DNA of 64,000 nucleotides from Dicyema japonicum (lineage: Eukaryota; Dicyemida; Rhombozoa; Dicyemidae): positions 1,118,324 to 1,182,323 of the forward strand of contig RDEW01000005.1 in assembly GCA_011109175.1 (NCBI GenBank), given 5' to 3'. Below, piece after piece: positions 1-11,036 of the stretch (position 1 is the stretch's first letter; each line of letters opens with the position of its first letter). The position numbers and the translations under genes are program-made. The notes under the pieces were generated by a model that was not told the origin of the DNA, searched no databases, and worked only from the letters and a program-made list of their open reading frames with translations.

Positions 1-882
1 TTCAAATGATGATTGTTTTGGTAAAACGAAAAGTAAAGAACCAGTTTCAGTTCTTTTATGCTGCAGCCGTGAAGGCGAGAAATTAAAACCCCTTGTTATC
101 GGGAAATTCAAATCCCCAAGATGCTTAAAAAACATAAATACAGAAGATTAAGGGGTATATTGTGTTGGGTTAATTTTAGGTTCTATATACAGCTTCAAAA
201 AATGCATGGATGACGATGGATATTTTTGATACATGGCTACAAAAAATAAACTTCGAAATGGTTCAAAAAAACAGGAAAATTTTGATTATTATGGATAATG
301 CACGTTGTCACAAATGTCAGGAATATTCAAACTTATCATTTCTTAAACTTCCTAAAAACACAACAGCACTTCTTCAACCTTTAGATATGGGGATCATAAA
401 CTCATTCAAATCATGTTATAAGAATGTTCTTTATGAAATGATATGTCTTGACGATGCTAATGAATACTATGATGCCCTGTTGAAGATCAATATGAGACAA
501 GTAGTCGCATTTGTGGGAGAAGCATGGCTCGTGAACAAAAACTACAATATTGAATTGTTGGAAAAAGATAAATGAGCAAAGAACATTTGTCCATGAAACA
601 AATTCAAAAAAAGAATCCGAATTAATTGATGAACATATTTCAGATTTAACAGAACTTGAAATAAATGGAATAGAAGACAATGAGGCTTTGTATAATGGAA
701 ATAATGAGATGGATGGGCTATATTTAAAAGATACAATAAAAATTATGAATAATCTTGAATCTTCATTATTTAACATTTGTCCTGAAGGGCTTAAAGAATA
801 CTATGAATTTAGGATTAAAATTTCAAAAATGCTAAGAAACAAATATTCCATTGGGAACAAAATAACTGATTATTTTTCATAA
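1..882 (+). pseudogene. pogo/Tigger-type transposase, broken
   Basis: Part of a Tc1/mariner-superfamily (pogo/Tigger) DDE transposase, which cuts and pastes DNA by a DDE/D catalytic triad. Visible family signatures are KLKPLVIGK near base 85, NAWMTMDIF near 205, IIMDNARCH (second catalytic D) near 285 and LLQPLDMGII near 375. The copy is cut by the window edge, so the N-terminal DNA-binding domain is not seen. There is a stop or odd join near 150 and a one-base frameshift near 535-545, after which the frame continues to the TAA at 882 as an acidic tail. A 25-nt GT...AG stretch (gtatat...tttag, about 156-180) sits exactly where the family alignment needs bases removed, so a host-type mini-intron is possible. 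Inactive. Confidence 0.8.
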
Positions 883-1386
883 ATAAATTGATTCCTTTTT
901 GCAATATGAAGCAAAACATTGTATTGTAAAAATAATTATTTAAAAATACGAATAGAGAGGTTAAAAATGTAATAATTTAGTATACTCTCTATATTTGGGG
1001 CACTTTTCTATTGGGGCGGAGTCCTACTGTATTTAAATAATTCTTTTACAATCTATTAACGTCACATACTTTCCCTGAAGTTCTAATGAAACTTAATTAA
1101 TTTTCCAAAAATCCAAGTCAAATAAACAATTTCTTTCTTTTTCGATACAATTAAATCTGCTAAATTTTTATCACCCTCAGAAGTAAGAAAATTTACGATT
1201 GTGTCAAATAATATTGAAAATCGTTCTAATCCATTTCCCTTTGATAACCATCTACCTATAAAATAAAATTGGAAACGATAACCTCAGTGTGAAGCACAGG
1301 ACATGTGTTTCTTTAGCCTCATAGCAAAATTTTCTAAAAAGACGATCATACTTGCTTTAATTTTTTTATGGTTTTAATAACTATAT
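883..1386. other. AT-rich spacer, nothing recognised
   Basis: No open reading frame or known repeat end could be identified. Probably decayed transposon sequence between the Tigger and hAT remnants. Confidence 0.5.
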
Positions 1387-1788
1387 TTAACGTTTCATGT
1401 AGAATTGGCGAAAAAAGCTTTTGAAACCAAATGTTGTCTGTGTAGAACGCAATGTATATGAATTACATCTGGACATATTTTTTTCAAATATGCCGCATCC
1501 TTTATATTTTCCAACCATAGACATTGCACCATCTGTGGAACAAGAAACCAAATTTTCATATGGAATCTTCTTGTCATCCAAAAATAATTTGACTACGGAA
1601 AAATATTTTTTATCCGAATGTTTTCTCCTAAGATGATCCAACAATTTGGACGGTTTCATTGCATCATTTGATAATGACTTATTACACAGTAAGCAATATG
1701 GTCTATTATCAAAAGAATTTTTTATAAATCCAAATGCCAAATATTCATTTTTATATTGATGAATTTTTAATGTAGAAGGACGACTCAT
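1387..1788 (-). pseudogene. hAT transposase fragment (ZBED5/SCAND3-like), internally deleted
   Basis: The N-terminus reads as a BED-like zinc finger of the ZBED5/SCAND3/FAM200 hAT group: a CLLCNKSLSNDAMKPSKL block followed by HLRRKH. The frame then jumps directly to a catalytic-domain block with CSTDGAMSMVGKYKG, so the middle of the transposase is deleted. It belongs to the hAT element whose 5' end lies at 4845-4874, on the other side of the inserted LINE. The same family occurs at 48059-49827. Not functional as read. Confidence 0.75.
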
Positions 1789-1969
1789 ACACTAACAAAA
1801 ACAAGTATGGTAATTTTAAAAATTTTAAAGAACATAGGTTTACCACTTTAAAAATAAACTAACTTAATTTAAAATGAAAAAATTAAATATATTAAATTTA
1901 TTTTCGACCCCAAGTATTTCATTTTCGACCCCCTTACGATCGATCTGGATTGATTTTATACCCCTGGGG

Positions 1970-4832
1970 AATTTTAGCGTGCGTCATATGGTTCACCGTT
2001 TCTGGTGGCATCGGATATAGTCCTAAACTATATCTAAAAAGAACCATTTGCTCTCTACCAACCAGAGGACTTCCCACTGGACGGCATTCTCTCACTGTTG
2101 GAACATTCTATCGATTAAGACTGTCGACCTCAGGAGACGTTGAACAAAACCCAGGCCCAAAGAATTTAACAATCCAAAGCTTAAACATAAACGGGATCAG
2201 AGGAAAGATTGCCGAACTTTCCTCATTCTTGGAAAGGAACAGAGTGGACATCTGCCTTCTCCAGGAAACGAAACTTTCAAATAACATTCCTACTCCTCTC
2301 TTTAACGGATACAACACAGTAAGATCCGACCGCCCATCTGGTAAGGAGGGGGTCTACTGACTCTTGTGAGAAAAGGAATAAAATACCTCGAGAACCCTTC
2401 TCTTTACAAGAGCTTAATGGAAGACTCGAACACGGAGATAATTGGAATCTCTGTTATAACTTCCATTGGAAAAATTGAAATTGCGAATGTTTATGTTCCT
2501 CCTCCTGGCTCCTGCAAGAAAAATTTCTCCTTTGACCTATCTACCTTGGACAAACTGGAGAACTTGCTTTTATGTGGAGACCTGAATGCGAAGCACCCTT
2601 CTTGGTTCCGCTACCAATCCGCTGATAACAGAGGAAACCTGCTATTATCCCAAATGCAAAACTTAATAATCATCAACAACCCGAAAAGAACACTAGGACA
2701 CCATACAACACGAAGGACATGGTGACATCTCCGGACTTATCCGTCTGCTCACCTCGTCTTTCCCGATCATTAATTGGACGGTCCGTTATGACCTCCGGAG
2801 CGACCACCATTCAATGTTAATGAAGCTGAACTGCGAGCCACGCTTTGTACCGAAGCCTATTCATTTCTATGATTACAAAAATGCAAATTGGACTGGCTTT
2901 ACAAATTTCGTTGATTCAAAACTGCAACATTTCCAACTGAAAATTTCTCCTCCATAGACAAAGCTGTATACTATTTCAACAAAACAATCATTGACGGAGA
3001 AATATTTTTATCAGAAAAGCATATATAAAAAACGAAAAATTGAAATACGACTCAAAAACACGAAAATAATTATGGAAAGAAACAACCTTAAGAGAATGAT
3101 ACATCGTTCACGAGAGGTTATTAATCGAATCAGGTCACTAAACATTCTTATCACGAAAAGCACAAACAACACCCAAAGGAAGAAACTCATGCGAATCTCT
3201 GCTGCCATGAATAATCAGACCTCAATTTCCAACATGTGGAAGATGTTGAGGCGTCTGAAGAACCCAGAATACGAAGATAACAAAGAACAATGCCAGCTCA
3301 ATCTGAATAAATATATGAAACATTGTATTCGAATCAGTCACATTCCTTATAAAAAGATTAACACACAAACGAAAATAAAGAGAAAGCCATCCAAATTTGC
3401 CCCGCTGATTTATTTTCTCCCTAAAGATGTATCCAAAGCAATATCAAATCAGAAAAAAACAAACTCATGTGGCCCAGACGGAATTCCTCTTATTCTGCTG
3501 AAACACTTGGGCCCAGCATCAATAAATGCATTAACAATCATCTACAACACATCGCTGAACATAAATACCATACCGACTTTATGGAAACTATCAAAAATTC
3601 GTCCAATATTGAAGCCGGGAAGACCGAAGAACGATCCCGGCTCTTACAGACCAGTTTCCCTTATATGTGTTTTGTCGAGGATCCTGGAGAAACTGGTCCT
3701 AAAAGTTATTCGCCCTTCTCTCCCACAACCTACATTCCAACATGGCTTCAAGGAAGGATTATCAACAACCTCCTTCCTAACAACATTAATGAAGTTCATA
3801 ACTGAAGGACACAAGAACAAGCCAAAACAGGAAAAATCGGTCATATGTACGATCGACATTCAAAAAGCTTTCGACTCTGTCCCAAGGAAGATCCTCATAC
3901 GAAAAATATTTTTGACAAAAATTGATGCACCATTAAAGTTATGGTTAGCAAATTTCGTAAGTGGACGCCGAGGGAAAGTATCCGTCGGAAACAAGAGTTC
4001 CAGATCGGGATTATTACCCAATGGTGTACCCCAAGGATCTCCTCTGTCACCAATCCTTTTTAATTTGTTTTTGAGTGATCTCCCCGTACCTATGAATAAT
4101 AATGACATACTACTTTCTATGCCGATGACATAGTTGTCGCATCTAGAGACGTAAACGTCGAACATGCTAAGAAAGACTACAAGGAATACTAAATAACATA
4201 TTTGGATGGTTGTGCGAAATCGATTAAATGCATGTTCCGAAAAGTCAGCAGTCACTCTATTTACTAAGAATAGAAAGATGGGAACGCAAACAATTGATGT
4301 CACGTTAAATGGAGTACCTATACCACAAAAGAAATCGCAGAAGATACTGGGAGTAACTTTTGATACTTTCCTCTGCTTCTCAGCCCATGTGGAATCTATC
4401 ATATCAACCTGTGCAAAGAAGATCAATTTTGTAAAGGCCTTCCTTTGGAACTGTGGAGGAATTTATCCGCCAGGTATCGGGACCCTCTACAAGCAGTATG
4501 TCGAGCCAACAATAGGCTATGCATGTGCTGCATGGGGATCTAACCTGTCGGCAACGAACCTAACAAAAATTCAAGAGATCCAGTCAAGAGCAAAAAAATT
4601 ACTGGAAAAATATACAGATAAAGAAATTGCCCCCAGAGCACTCGAGTCTATCATAGAGGCAACTGGAGGCAATTTCAGAAGAGGAAAGGAAAAAGACCCC
4701 CGTCCGTATAGAAAATGCGTGGGATCACGGTCGGAGCATCGAGAAAAAATGGCCCGATTATTGAGAGATGCCGGGATCACCTGAATATTAGTTATTGGTT
4801 AAGACGGTGTTTCTTTGGCTTAAATAATAATA
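1970..4832 (+). mobile_element. LINE-2A: near full-length APE-type non-LTR retrotransposon
   Basis: Copy-and-paste element with an N-terminal leader, a 2A-like motif, an APE endonuclease (EN) and a reverse transcriptase (RT). It is flanked by a perfect 12-bp target-site duplication, ATACCCCTGGGG (1958-1969 and 4833-4844), so both ends are exact. EN: SLNINGIRGK and LLQETKL (2175-2275), VYVPPPGS (~2490) and GDLNAKHPSWF (~2575). RT: SYRPVSLICVLSRILEKLV (~3640), TIDIQKAFDSVPRK (motif A, ~3850), LPNGVPQGSPLSPILFNLF (motif B, ~4015), then a frameshift just at the YADD box (~4115). The C-terminus ends ...DAGIT at 4784. Further frameshifts lie near 2360, 2720 and 2990. Dead, but structurally complete. 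Confidence 0.9.
2133..2159 (+). other. 2A-like (CHYSEL) ribosome-skipping motif GDVEQNPGP
   Basis: The nine codons read G-D-V-E-Q-N-P-G-P, a perfect match to the D(V/I)ExNPGP consensus of 2A peptides, at which the ribosome fails to form the last Gly-Pro bond and releases the upstream chain. It is in frame with the EN (SLNINGIRGK starts about ten residues later) and preceded by roughly 55 codons of leader. 2A-like motifs at the N-terminus of APE-type LINE proteins are established for trypanosome ingi/L1Tc and some animal LINE clades. Activity here is inferred from the motif. Confidence 0.85.
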
Positions 4833-4919
4833 ATACCCCTGGGGGTCGAATTGACCCCAGGTTGAGAACCGCTGCTTTAAAATTTGGAAGAAGGAAAAAG
4901 CCTATATTTACCTATTTAT

Positions 4920-5236
4920 TAACACGAATAAAATCCCTGAAATATTGAAGAAGTCTTATTTAAACCTATTCGAAAACCTAACAAACCAATAAATGAACCC
5001 TCTTCTTATCCTCCAATATCTATTCTGAGTCTTATTTCAAGGATCCTTGAAAGGCTTGTTCTATAAAAAGTAAAGGATTCAATCTCAATACCTTCGACCC
5101 AGCACGGATTCCGGGGTAACCACTCGACTACAACACATCTCACAACCCTCACACAATTCATTGGGAAGGATTAAACTCTTTCAAACCCCATCAAGGGACA
5201 GTACTTATATACGTGGACATCACAAAAGCATTCAAC
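4920..5236 (+). pseudogene. APE-type LINE RT fragment
   Basis: A short, heavily frameshifted piece of reverse transcriptase. Across frames one can read a PPISILSLISRILERLVL-like block, a TQHGFRG box, HSTTTHLTTL and VDITKAFNSVLRK (motif A). It abuts an oppositely oriented LINE fragment at about 5236. Confidence 0.6.
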
Positions 5237-6294
5237 TCAGTCCTCAGGAAACTCGAAGATATTTGAAACGAACGTAATTTTTCCAATGCGGACTCTTCCA
5301 CGTCGGCCATTTAAGAAATTTTCCAGCCATAGCATGATGCTCGGATGTAAATTTGAGTTAAAGATCTTTTTTGTTAGGAGAGTCCTTAAAATCGAGTCGA
5401 AAACTTTCTGTATATCTATATACACCAGAGCCGTCCGTAAGTGCGTCTTGATGATGAAGCCGTCTGTGATGAACTGGGAGACAGATCCCAAATGCGTCGT
5501 TGTAGAACGGCGTGATCTGAAGCCATGTTGAAAATCAGGAAATTGTAGAACAGGGGTGATTAACATTAGTACAAGGTTCTCCAACACTTTTGACAAGGCG
5601 CAAGTTATGGAGACAGGGCGATAGGAGGATGGAATGTCTTTTGATTTTCCAGGCTTGAGGATTGGAGTAATCAATGAGTTCTTCCATATGTTTGGTATTT
5701 CATGGGAATTTATAGACTGGTTGTATAGTCTTGATAACACAACATGAGCCTGAGGTCCTAAGTGTTTAAGGTGGATTGCACAGACACCGTCGGGGCCACA
5801 GGCTCGGGTTGGTTGTAGAAATTTAATAGTCCATAGATAATTCCTTGTGGTTGATCGACACAGTATTTTATGAGGTTATTAGGGAGTTTCCGTGCATGTT
5901 CCGGGGCAAGAGTAACGGTTTCCACTCCGTCGTCATCTTCCTTTGTGAGGCTGTTGATACTCTTTAGCGTCTTCCAGAAGGTTCCACACGAGTTCTTGTG
6001 GCATAGTCGACCAACAATCCGACTCCACTTGTGTCTGTGTTTATCACGGATTATTTGGGAAATTCTGCGATTTAGAGAGCGTATGGACGATATAGAGCCA
6101 TCTGATTGCATTCCGGTTATCTTCAAGGCATCCCGTTTCTTGATAAGTTCAAGGATGCCGAAAATAGTTTCGGATTGAATTTTCTGTAAGAGGATATTGT
6201 GATGAACATTCTGTCCGCTTTTCGAATAACTGAAGTTAACATCATGGCTGCTTTGTAAACAGGGAAGTCTTCCACAACCAGTCCCGATAGACAA
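5237..6294 (-). pseudogene. APE-type LINE RT fragment (linker, fingers and palm)
   Basis: Two open frames in succession on the minus strand (6294-5758, then 5740-5237 after a frame break) make up the EN-RT linker and the first half of an RT of the LINE-2A superfamily. Visible are SLNRRISQIIRDKHRHKW in the linker, SYRPVSITCALSKVLENLV, FQHGFRSRRSTTTHL, VYIDIQKVFDSILRTLL (motif A) and FLNGRRGRVRIG. The sequence stops before motif B, so YADD is absent. Both ends are truncated. Confidence 0.8.
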
Positions 6295-6656
6295 TTATCC
6301 ACATACGTGCTGAATCCAATTGACAGTCGAACTAGACATGTCGGTGCGAAGGAGTCTTCCTGATGTAGTCCTTTCCTGTCAATTATCTCATCGCATCTGT
6401 GACCCTATAAAACGACGACGAGCTCATACACATGAAAAATCGGGAAATTTGCGTCTTAAAGACAATAAGGTCATCTAATCAAAAATCTCATTCTCTTGTT
6501 ACCTTTTAAATTTTATAATACAAATCCTAACATTAACTTTAAATTCCACAAAAATAGAATTTAAAGATGTTTAAAAACCACAACCACACAAGATTTACGA
6601 TTATCAAAATTAATAACTAGTAATATTAGAACATTACTTAAACAAAATTACCAAAC
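6295..6656. other. Intergenic, nothing recognised
   Basis: Short AT-rich stretch between the LINE fragment and the 3' end of the V-ATPase gene. It presumably contains the 3' UTR of the latter. No repeat or ORF was identified. Confidence 0.5.
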
Positions 6657-7376
6657 TTAGCTCGGGAAATCTATCAATAACCACCACAATACCATAAGAA
6701 TTCCTGAAATTACACCAAAAATGCCCAAAGCAGTAGCGAATATTTCCATTATGATTAACTTCAGGAATGCTGAAGCGTTCTGGGCGTCCGAAAGAGCGAT
6801 AGAAGACCCGACAATCCCAACACAGATCCCACTTAGAAGGTTTGAGAAGCCGACCAGAATCCCAGCTCCGAGGAAAGCGTAACCACCGTAGTAATTGACT
6901 CGAATAACATGGTTAGTAGCCTTATTCAAGTCAAAGACCTAAAGTCAACAAAATGACCACATTGTATGTGTTCACCATAACCATTGAGACAGCGATTCCG
7001 TATATGGCTACAGCTTCTGAGAATACTATGCTGATCAGATTTCGGGTTCTTATTCGAGGTTCCCTCACTCCAGCACTCAGTATACTCGACGCAGTTAGGA
7101 AAATCCCCCTAAAATAACTTTTAACATTCACCAAGCAGCTCCTATAACTGAAAGACGATTGTAAGAGCGACTCCGAGGGTAGCCCACATGGCTGGTGTCA
7201 CTGCTGTCAAAAACCTAACGTTTAAGCTTTGATACAAACCATCCAACGTCAAACTCTATTCCGCTTTGGTTGAGTAGAAGAGCGGTGGCTTGTTGATTAG
7301 TTTCAAAATTACCGACAAATAATGAAATTGTGAAATAAACAACAATTGGAGGAGTTAAAGCCTTTACTTGACTCAT
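6657..7376 (-). CDS. ATP6V0B: V-type ATPase 21 kDa proteolipid subunit c'' (one frame break)
   Basis: Membrane proteolipid of the V0 rotor that carries protons through the vacuolar/lysosomal ATPase. From the ATG at 7376 it reads [15 protein letters not shown] (first membrane helix), a conserved FDVGWF block, [12 protein letters not shown], then [25 protein letters not shown] with the membrane-embedded glutamate, and a last exon with [20 protein letters not shown] and SDAQN. Three tiny introns are inferred: 7201-7219 (19 nt), 7109-7131 (23 nt) and 6939-6960 (22 nt). The spliced length is 656 nt, one base short of 219 codons. The missing base lies in the TTT run at about 7150, between ...LTIVF and VIGAAW. 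This is either a real frameshift or a homopolymer sequencing error. Family length (~205-213 aa) fits. Confidence 0.88.
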
Positions 7377-7499
7377 ATGAACAGAAAACCACTTAATTAT
7401 TTTAAATATTTTTAAAATTGATTATATTATACATTTTTGTATATATTTATAACCTTGTTATGTCACTTAATTCATTGATATGCTCCATAATAATAATAT

Positions 7500-10400
7500 T
7501 CTCCATCGATATAGAAAAAAGCTTTCGAAACTGTCCCAAGAAAGCTTTTATATAAAAACTTATATTAAAACTGAGCCGATTCAATAACCCGCGTAGAATT
7601 AAAGCAACCTTCAAGGTCTACAAGAAAGCTGATTGGTCGAATTTCAAGCTCTTCATTGACAATAACCTAATACACTTTGATCCCACCTCATTTTGCTCCA
7701 TCGACAAAGCAGTGGACCATCTAAACCATGTAGTCCTTCAAGCAGAAAAGTTGTTTGTACCACGTGCAGTTTATAAATCCTACAAGCCTACTCTGAACTC
7801 GGAGACTCGTCTCCTCATCAAACAAAGAAACTCCCTGAAGATGAATCATCTGCAAACCTCTTCTGATTTGCAAAATATAAAATGCTTAAATCAGAGAATT
7901 ACAAAGCTCATCAAAGAAAAGAAAGATATGGCGTGGAAGCGTCTATTATCATCTATTGGACATATGAAATCCACGAGTCTTTTATGGAAAACTATTCGTC
8001 GAATCAAGCTAAACTTATCAGATGAATCAGAATCTTTTTCTGCTCCAAATACTGTGCAAGCTAACAACCTAATGAAATATTACGCATCCATAAGCCACAA
8101 GGACTTCTCGAAAATCCATTCTTGTCACTTTCGGAATTTAGTGCCTAAACCAACTTCATGGATCAATCTGTTTACGCATGCCGAGGTCACACAGGCTATA
8201 AGATCGATGAAGAGATCTTTTACGTGTGGACCTGACGCATCCGGGAATTTGTTAAAACACTTTGGTAATGCTGCAATCAATTCAATTACGTCAATTTTTA
8301 ATTTGTCTTATAACATAAACGTCATCCAATGCAAATGGAAAAACTCACTTATAATACCGATCCTTAAACCAGGAAAACCGAAAACCTCACCTTCTTTCTA
8401 CCGTCCAATTTCATTAACGTGCGCATTATCGCGCCTAATGGAGAAACTCGTACTCTGGAAAATTAAACCCCATTTGCCCGACTGCACTTTCAACATAGTT
8501 TCATATGTGAGCGTTCAACTATAACACATTTGACTTCACTGTCTCAATTTATATCAGAAGGGTTCAACGTACCGAAACGTTATCTACGGACAATAATGGT
8601 TTCCTTGGATATCCAGAAGGCGTTCGATTCTGTCTCGAGAATATTACTCACGAAGAAGGTTTTTGACACCACCATTCAGACGGATTTGAATAGATGGATA
8701 GCCAATTTTCTCTCCGGAAGAAGAGGACGTGTCTGTATAGGCCACGCAAGATCGAGGTCCCGTCTCGATCTAATGGCGTCCCTCAAGGATCGCCCCTTTC
8801 TCCGGCATTATTCAACTTGTTCCTCAACGATTTACTCTGCCCTGGAGGACCAGATTAAATGCTTCTCACTTATGCTGACGACCTAATCATCGCTAGCAGG
8901 AACAAATACGTGGGTACAGGAAAAACAGAGCTTCAGTCACATATTGACGACCTGGGAGCCTGGTTGAAGTTGAATCGTCTCTCCGTATCCAGGGACAAAT
9001 CAACATATACAATCTTCACCACGGACAGAAAAGAAAAACATACACTTGATTTGAACATTTTGGAGACTCCTTACCACTACAGACTCGTCCAACTATCCTG
9101 GGAGTGACATTTGACTCTTTGATGTCATTTTCTCAACATGTGAAGAACGTTATGACAAAGGGTCTCAGGAAACTTAATATAATCAAACCGCTCTTGAAGT
9201 CAAAACCTTCAAAGGAATGCGCCATCGTCGTGTTCAATCAACTCCTAAAATCGACGATTGAGTACGCCTGTGCCTCATGGGCCCCTATGGAGCTTCGATA
9301 TCAAATGCACTCAAGATCTGTACCCTAATTGGAAAACTAGCACGTCAAACGAATCTACCCCCCGATCATTTCCCTCCAATGCTTGACCACGCCGCAATCA
9401 AAAATAATGGCTCCGGCTTCATCTGTCTGTGTGGCCAAGAAACAAGTCGTTTCTTCCATTCAAGGCTGAAGGCTTCAAATACACGAAATTTGGGGAAAAA
9501 CCACTCCTCTTCAAACCCTAATGAAAGATGATCCGTCGTTTATTCAGGAAAGCCGTGGGTACTCTGGAGGAACACAGGAAAAACCTCTCGATCCTGTTGA
9601 GGCGTACCGGGATCACTTAATTAGTTGGATTACTCCTTCTTTCTTGGTTTCCCTTTTCGGGGTTATTAAATAAATAAATAAGAAAGCTTTTGATAAGGAA
9701 GATCTTTACGTCAAAAATCCCAAACAACCTGAAAGTCTGGATTGCTAATTTCCTAAATGGAAGAAGAGAAGAGTGACTGCTGGAAAAACTAGGTCAGTGA
9801 CCAAGTTACTTCCAAATGTGGTCCCTCAAAGATCTCCGCCATCACCACATTTGTTCAACCTATTTTTAAGTGATATGACCTCGTTTACCAGTGACGATAC
9901 TCTGGTTCTGACATATGCGGATGATATAATCGTCGCAGTCAAAGACCAGTGCGTTCATATTGCTGTATACCGGCTACAAGCTTCATTGGACGATCTGAAC
10001 TGCTGGCTCGTCAAGAACATTTTACATACAAGACCCGAAAAGTCTTATACAACAATTTTCACAACAAACAGAGGATTGACAAACTCCACTCCATGTATAA
10101 CCATAAATGGAAACTCAATCCCCACGACCAACTCGGTCAAGATAATGGGCGTAACATACGACCCACTCTTGACCTTCAGCAAACACATCGACAACGTCAT
10201 CTCCTCGACACAACGAAAGCTAAATTTTGTTAAAACACTCAATATAAGGGGTGTTTCAACTCAAATTTGGACTCGCTCTACGTGCAGTATATTCAACCGT
10301 CTTTAACTTATGGGTGTGCTGCATAGGGAACCAAACTATCAAACGCGAATATGGAAAAAATCAATACATTCCAAAAAATGGCCAGTAAGGCTCTGCAAAA

Positions 10401-10620
10401 GTTTTCCCAGACACCACTAAACCCTACACCATTTGAGGAATTAGTGAGGACTACCGGATGCCTTAGTACCACCTCAAAAAGTAAGAAACCCACGCCCAAT
10501 GAGGGAATGCGTTGGAACCCGGGAGGAACACCGAGCAAGAATGAGATGGCTATTCGAGGCGGCCGGAATCACCTGACGGCTCTTAGTTATTTAATTTGTC
10601 GGTGATTTTTGGTTTTTAAC
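7500..10620 (+). mobile_element. APE-type LINE, 5'-truncated, split by another LINE
   Basis: Starts inside RT motif A (KAFETVPRKLL, ~7515-7549), is interrupted by the LINE at 7550-9679 and resumes at 9692 with IRKIFTSKIPNNLKVWIAN, FLNG, motif B PNVVPQRSPPSPHLFNLF, motif C TYADDIIVAVKD (~9920) and the LINE C-terminus to about 10606. A probable 11-bp TSD AATAATAATAT lies at 7489-7499 and 10621-10631; it is low-complexity, so moderately certain. Frameshifts are present near 9770, 10300 and 10330. Motif B has G-to-R (PQRSP for PQGSP), which should kill the RT. Confidence 0.8.
7550..9679 (+). mobile_element. APE-type LINE, 5'-truncated, nested
   Basis: Inserted into the LINE at 7500-10620 with a perfect 12-bp TSD AAGAAAGCTTTT (7538-7549 and 9680-9691). 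It holds the EN-RT linker (from ~7590) and RT: SFYRPISLTCALSRLMEKLV (~8395), SLDIQKAFDSVSR (~8605), FLSGRRGRVCIGH, a frameshifted motif B, LTYADDLIIASRNK (~8865), LGVTF (~9095) and a C-terminus ending RRTGIT at ~9618. The 3' end is the family's UTR with a CCCTTTTCGGGG hairpin and TAAATAAATAAATA tail. Breaks occur at ~8490-8525, 8800, 9090 and 9320. It is closely similar to the copy at 27162-28431. Confidence 0.88.
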
Positions 10621-10631
10621 AATAATAATAT

Positions 10632-11036
10632 CTGTTAGCCTGTTAGTTAATTAGTTTAAGGGTTTAGTTGCTGACGTCTTTGTTTTTTCATGGCGGGTCA
10701 CCTTTGGTCTTTTTTTCGCTTGCATGACGAAATGACGGACTCGGGAATGTTGTAGAATATCAGATACACTAATACATATTGTTTGAATCTAGTCCAGCAC
10801 AATAATTGGGAAAACTTTTAAAGTGATCGTATGCCCTGATGTGAGACAGAAGATTATTAGTTAGATGATCAAATTTTGAGCATTCTTTTATAATAACGTC
10901 ATCGGAAGAATTTTTGGGAACTTCATTTAAAACTTAAAATTAAGCGATAAAACAAGTTGTAGTTTTTTAGCAAATTTATTTTAATTAATCCTGTTAAAGT
11001 TCAATTAGTTTGTTTAATAATAAAATATTATTTATT
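10632..11036. other. Intergenic, nothing recognised
   Basis: AT-rich sequence without convincing ORFs or element termini. Confidence 0.4.

Larger units (their letters stand above)
1789..4874 (-). mobile_element. hAT element 5' part, split by a LINE insertion
   Basis: On the minus strand the sequence from 4874 begins CAGCGGTTCTCAACCTGGGG, the typical terminal inverted repeat of Charlie-like hAT elements. It reads into GTCGAC-type repeats ('gacccc...ggggtcgaaaat') at 1957-1900 once the LINE at 1970-4832 and one copy of its target-site duplication are removed. The transposase fragment at 1387-1788 is downstream on the same strand. The other TIR was not found, so the left limit is approximate. 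Confidence 0.7.

Noticed and set aside
2133-2159. Endogenous viral element of a 2A-bearing RNA virus
   Set aside because: The motif is followed in frame by an APE endonuclease and a LINE reverse transcriptase inside an element with LINE-type TSD and tail; no viral capsid or polymerase signature is present.
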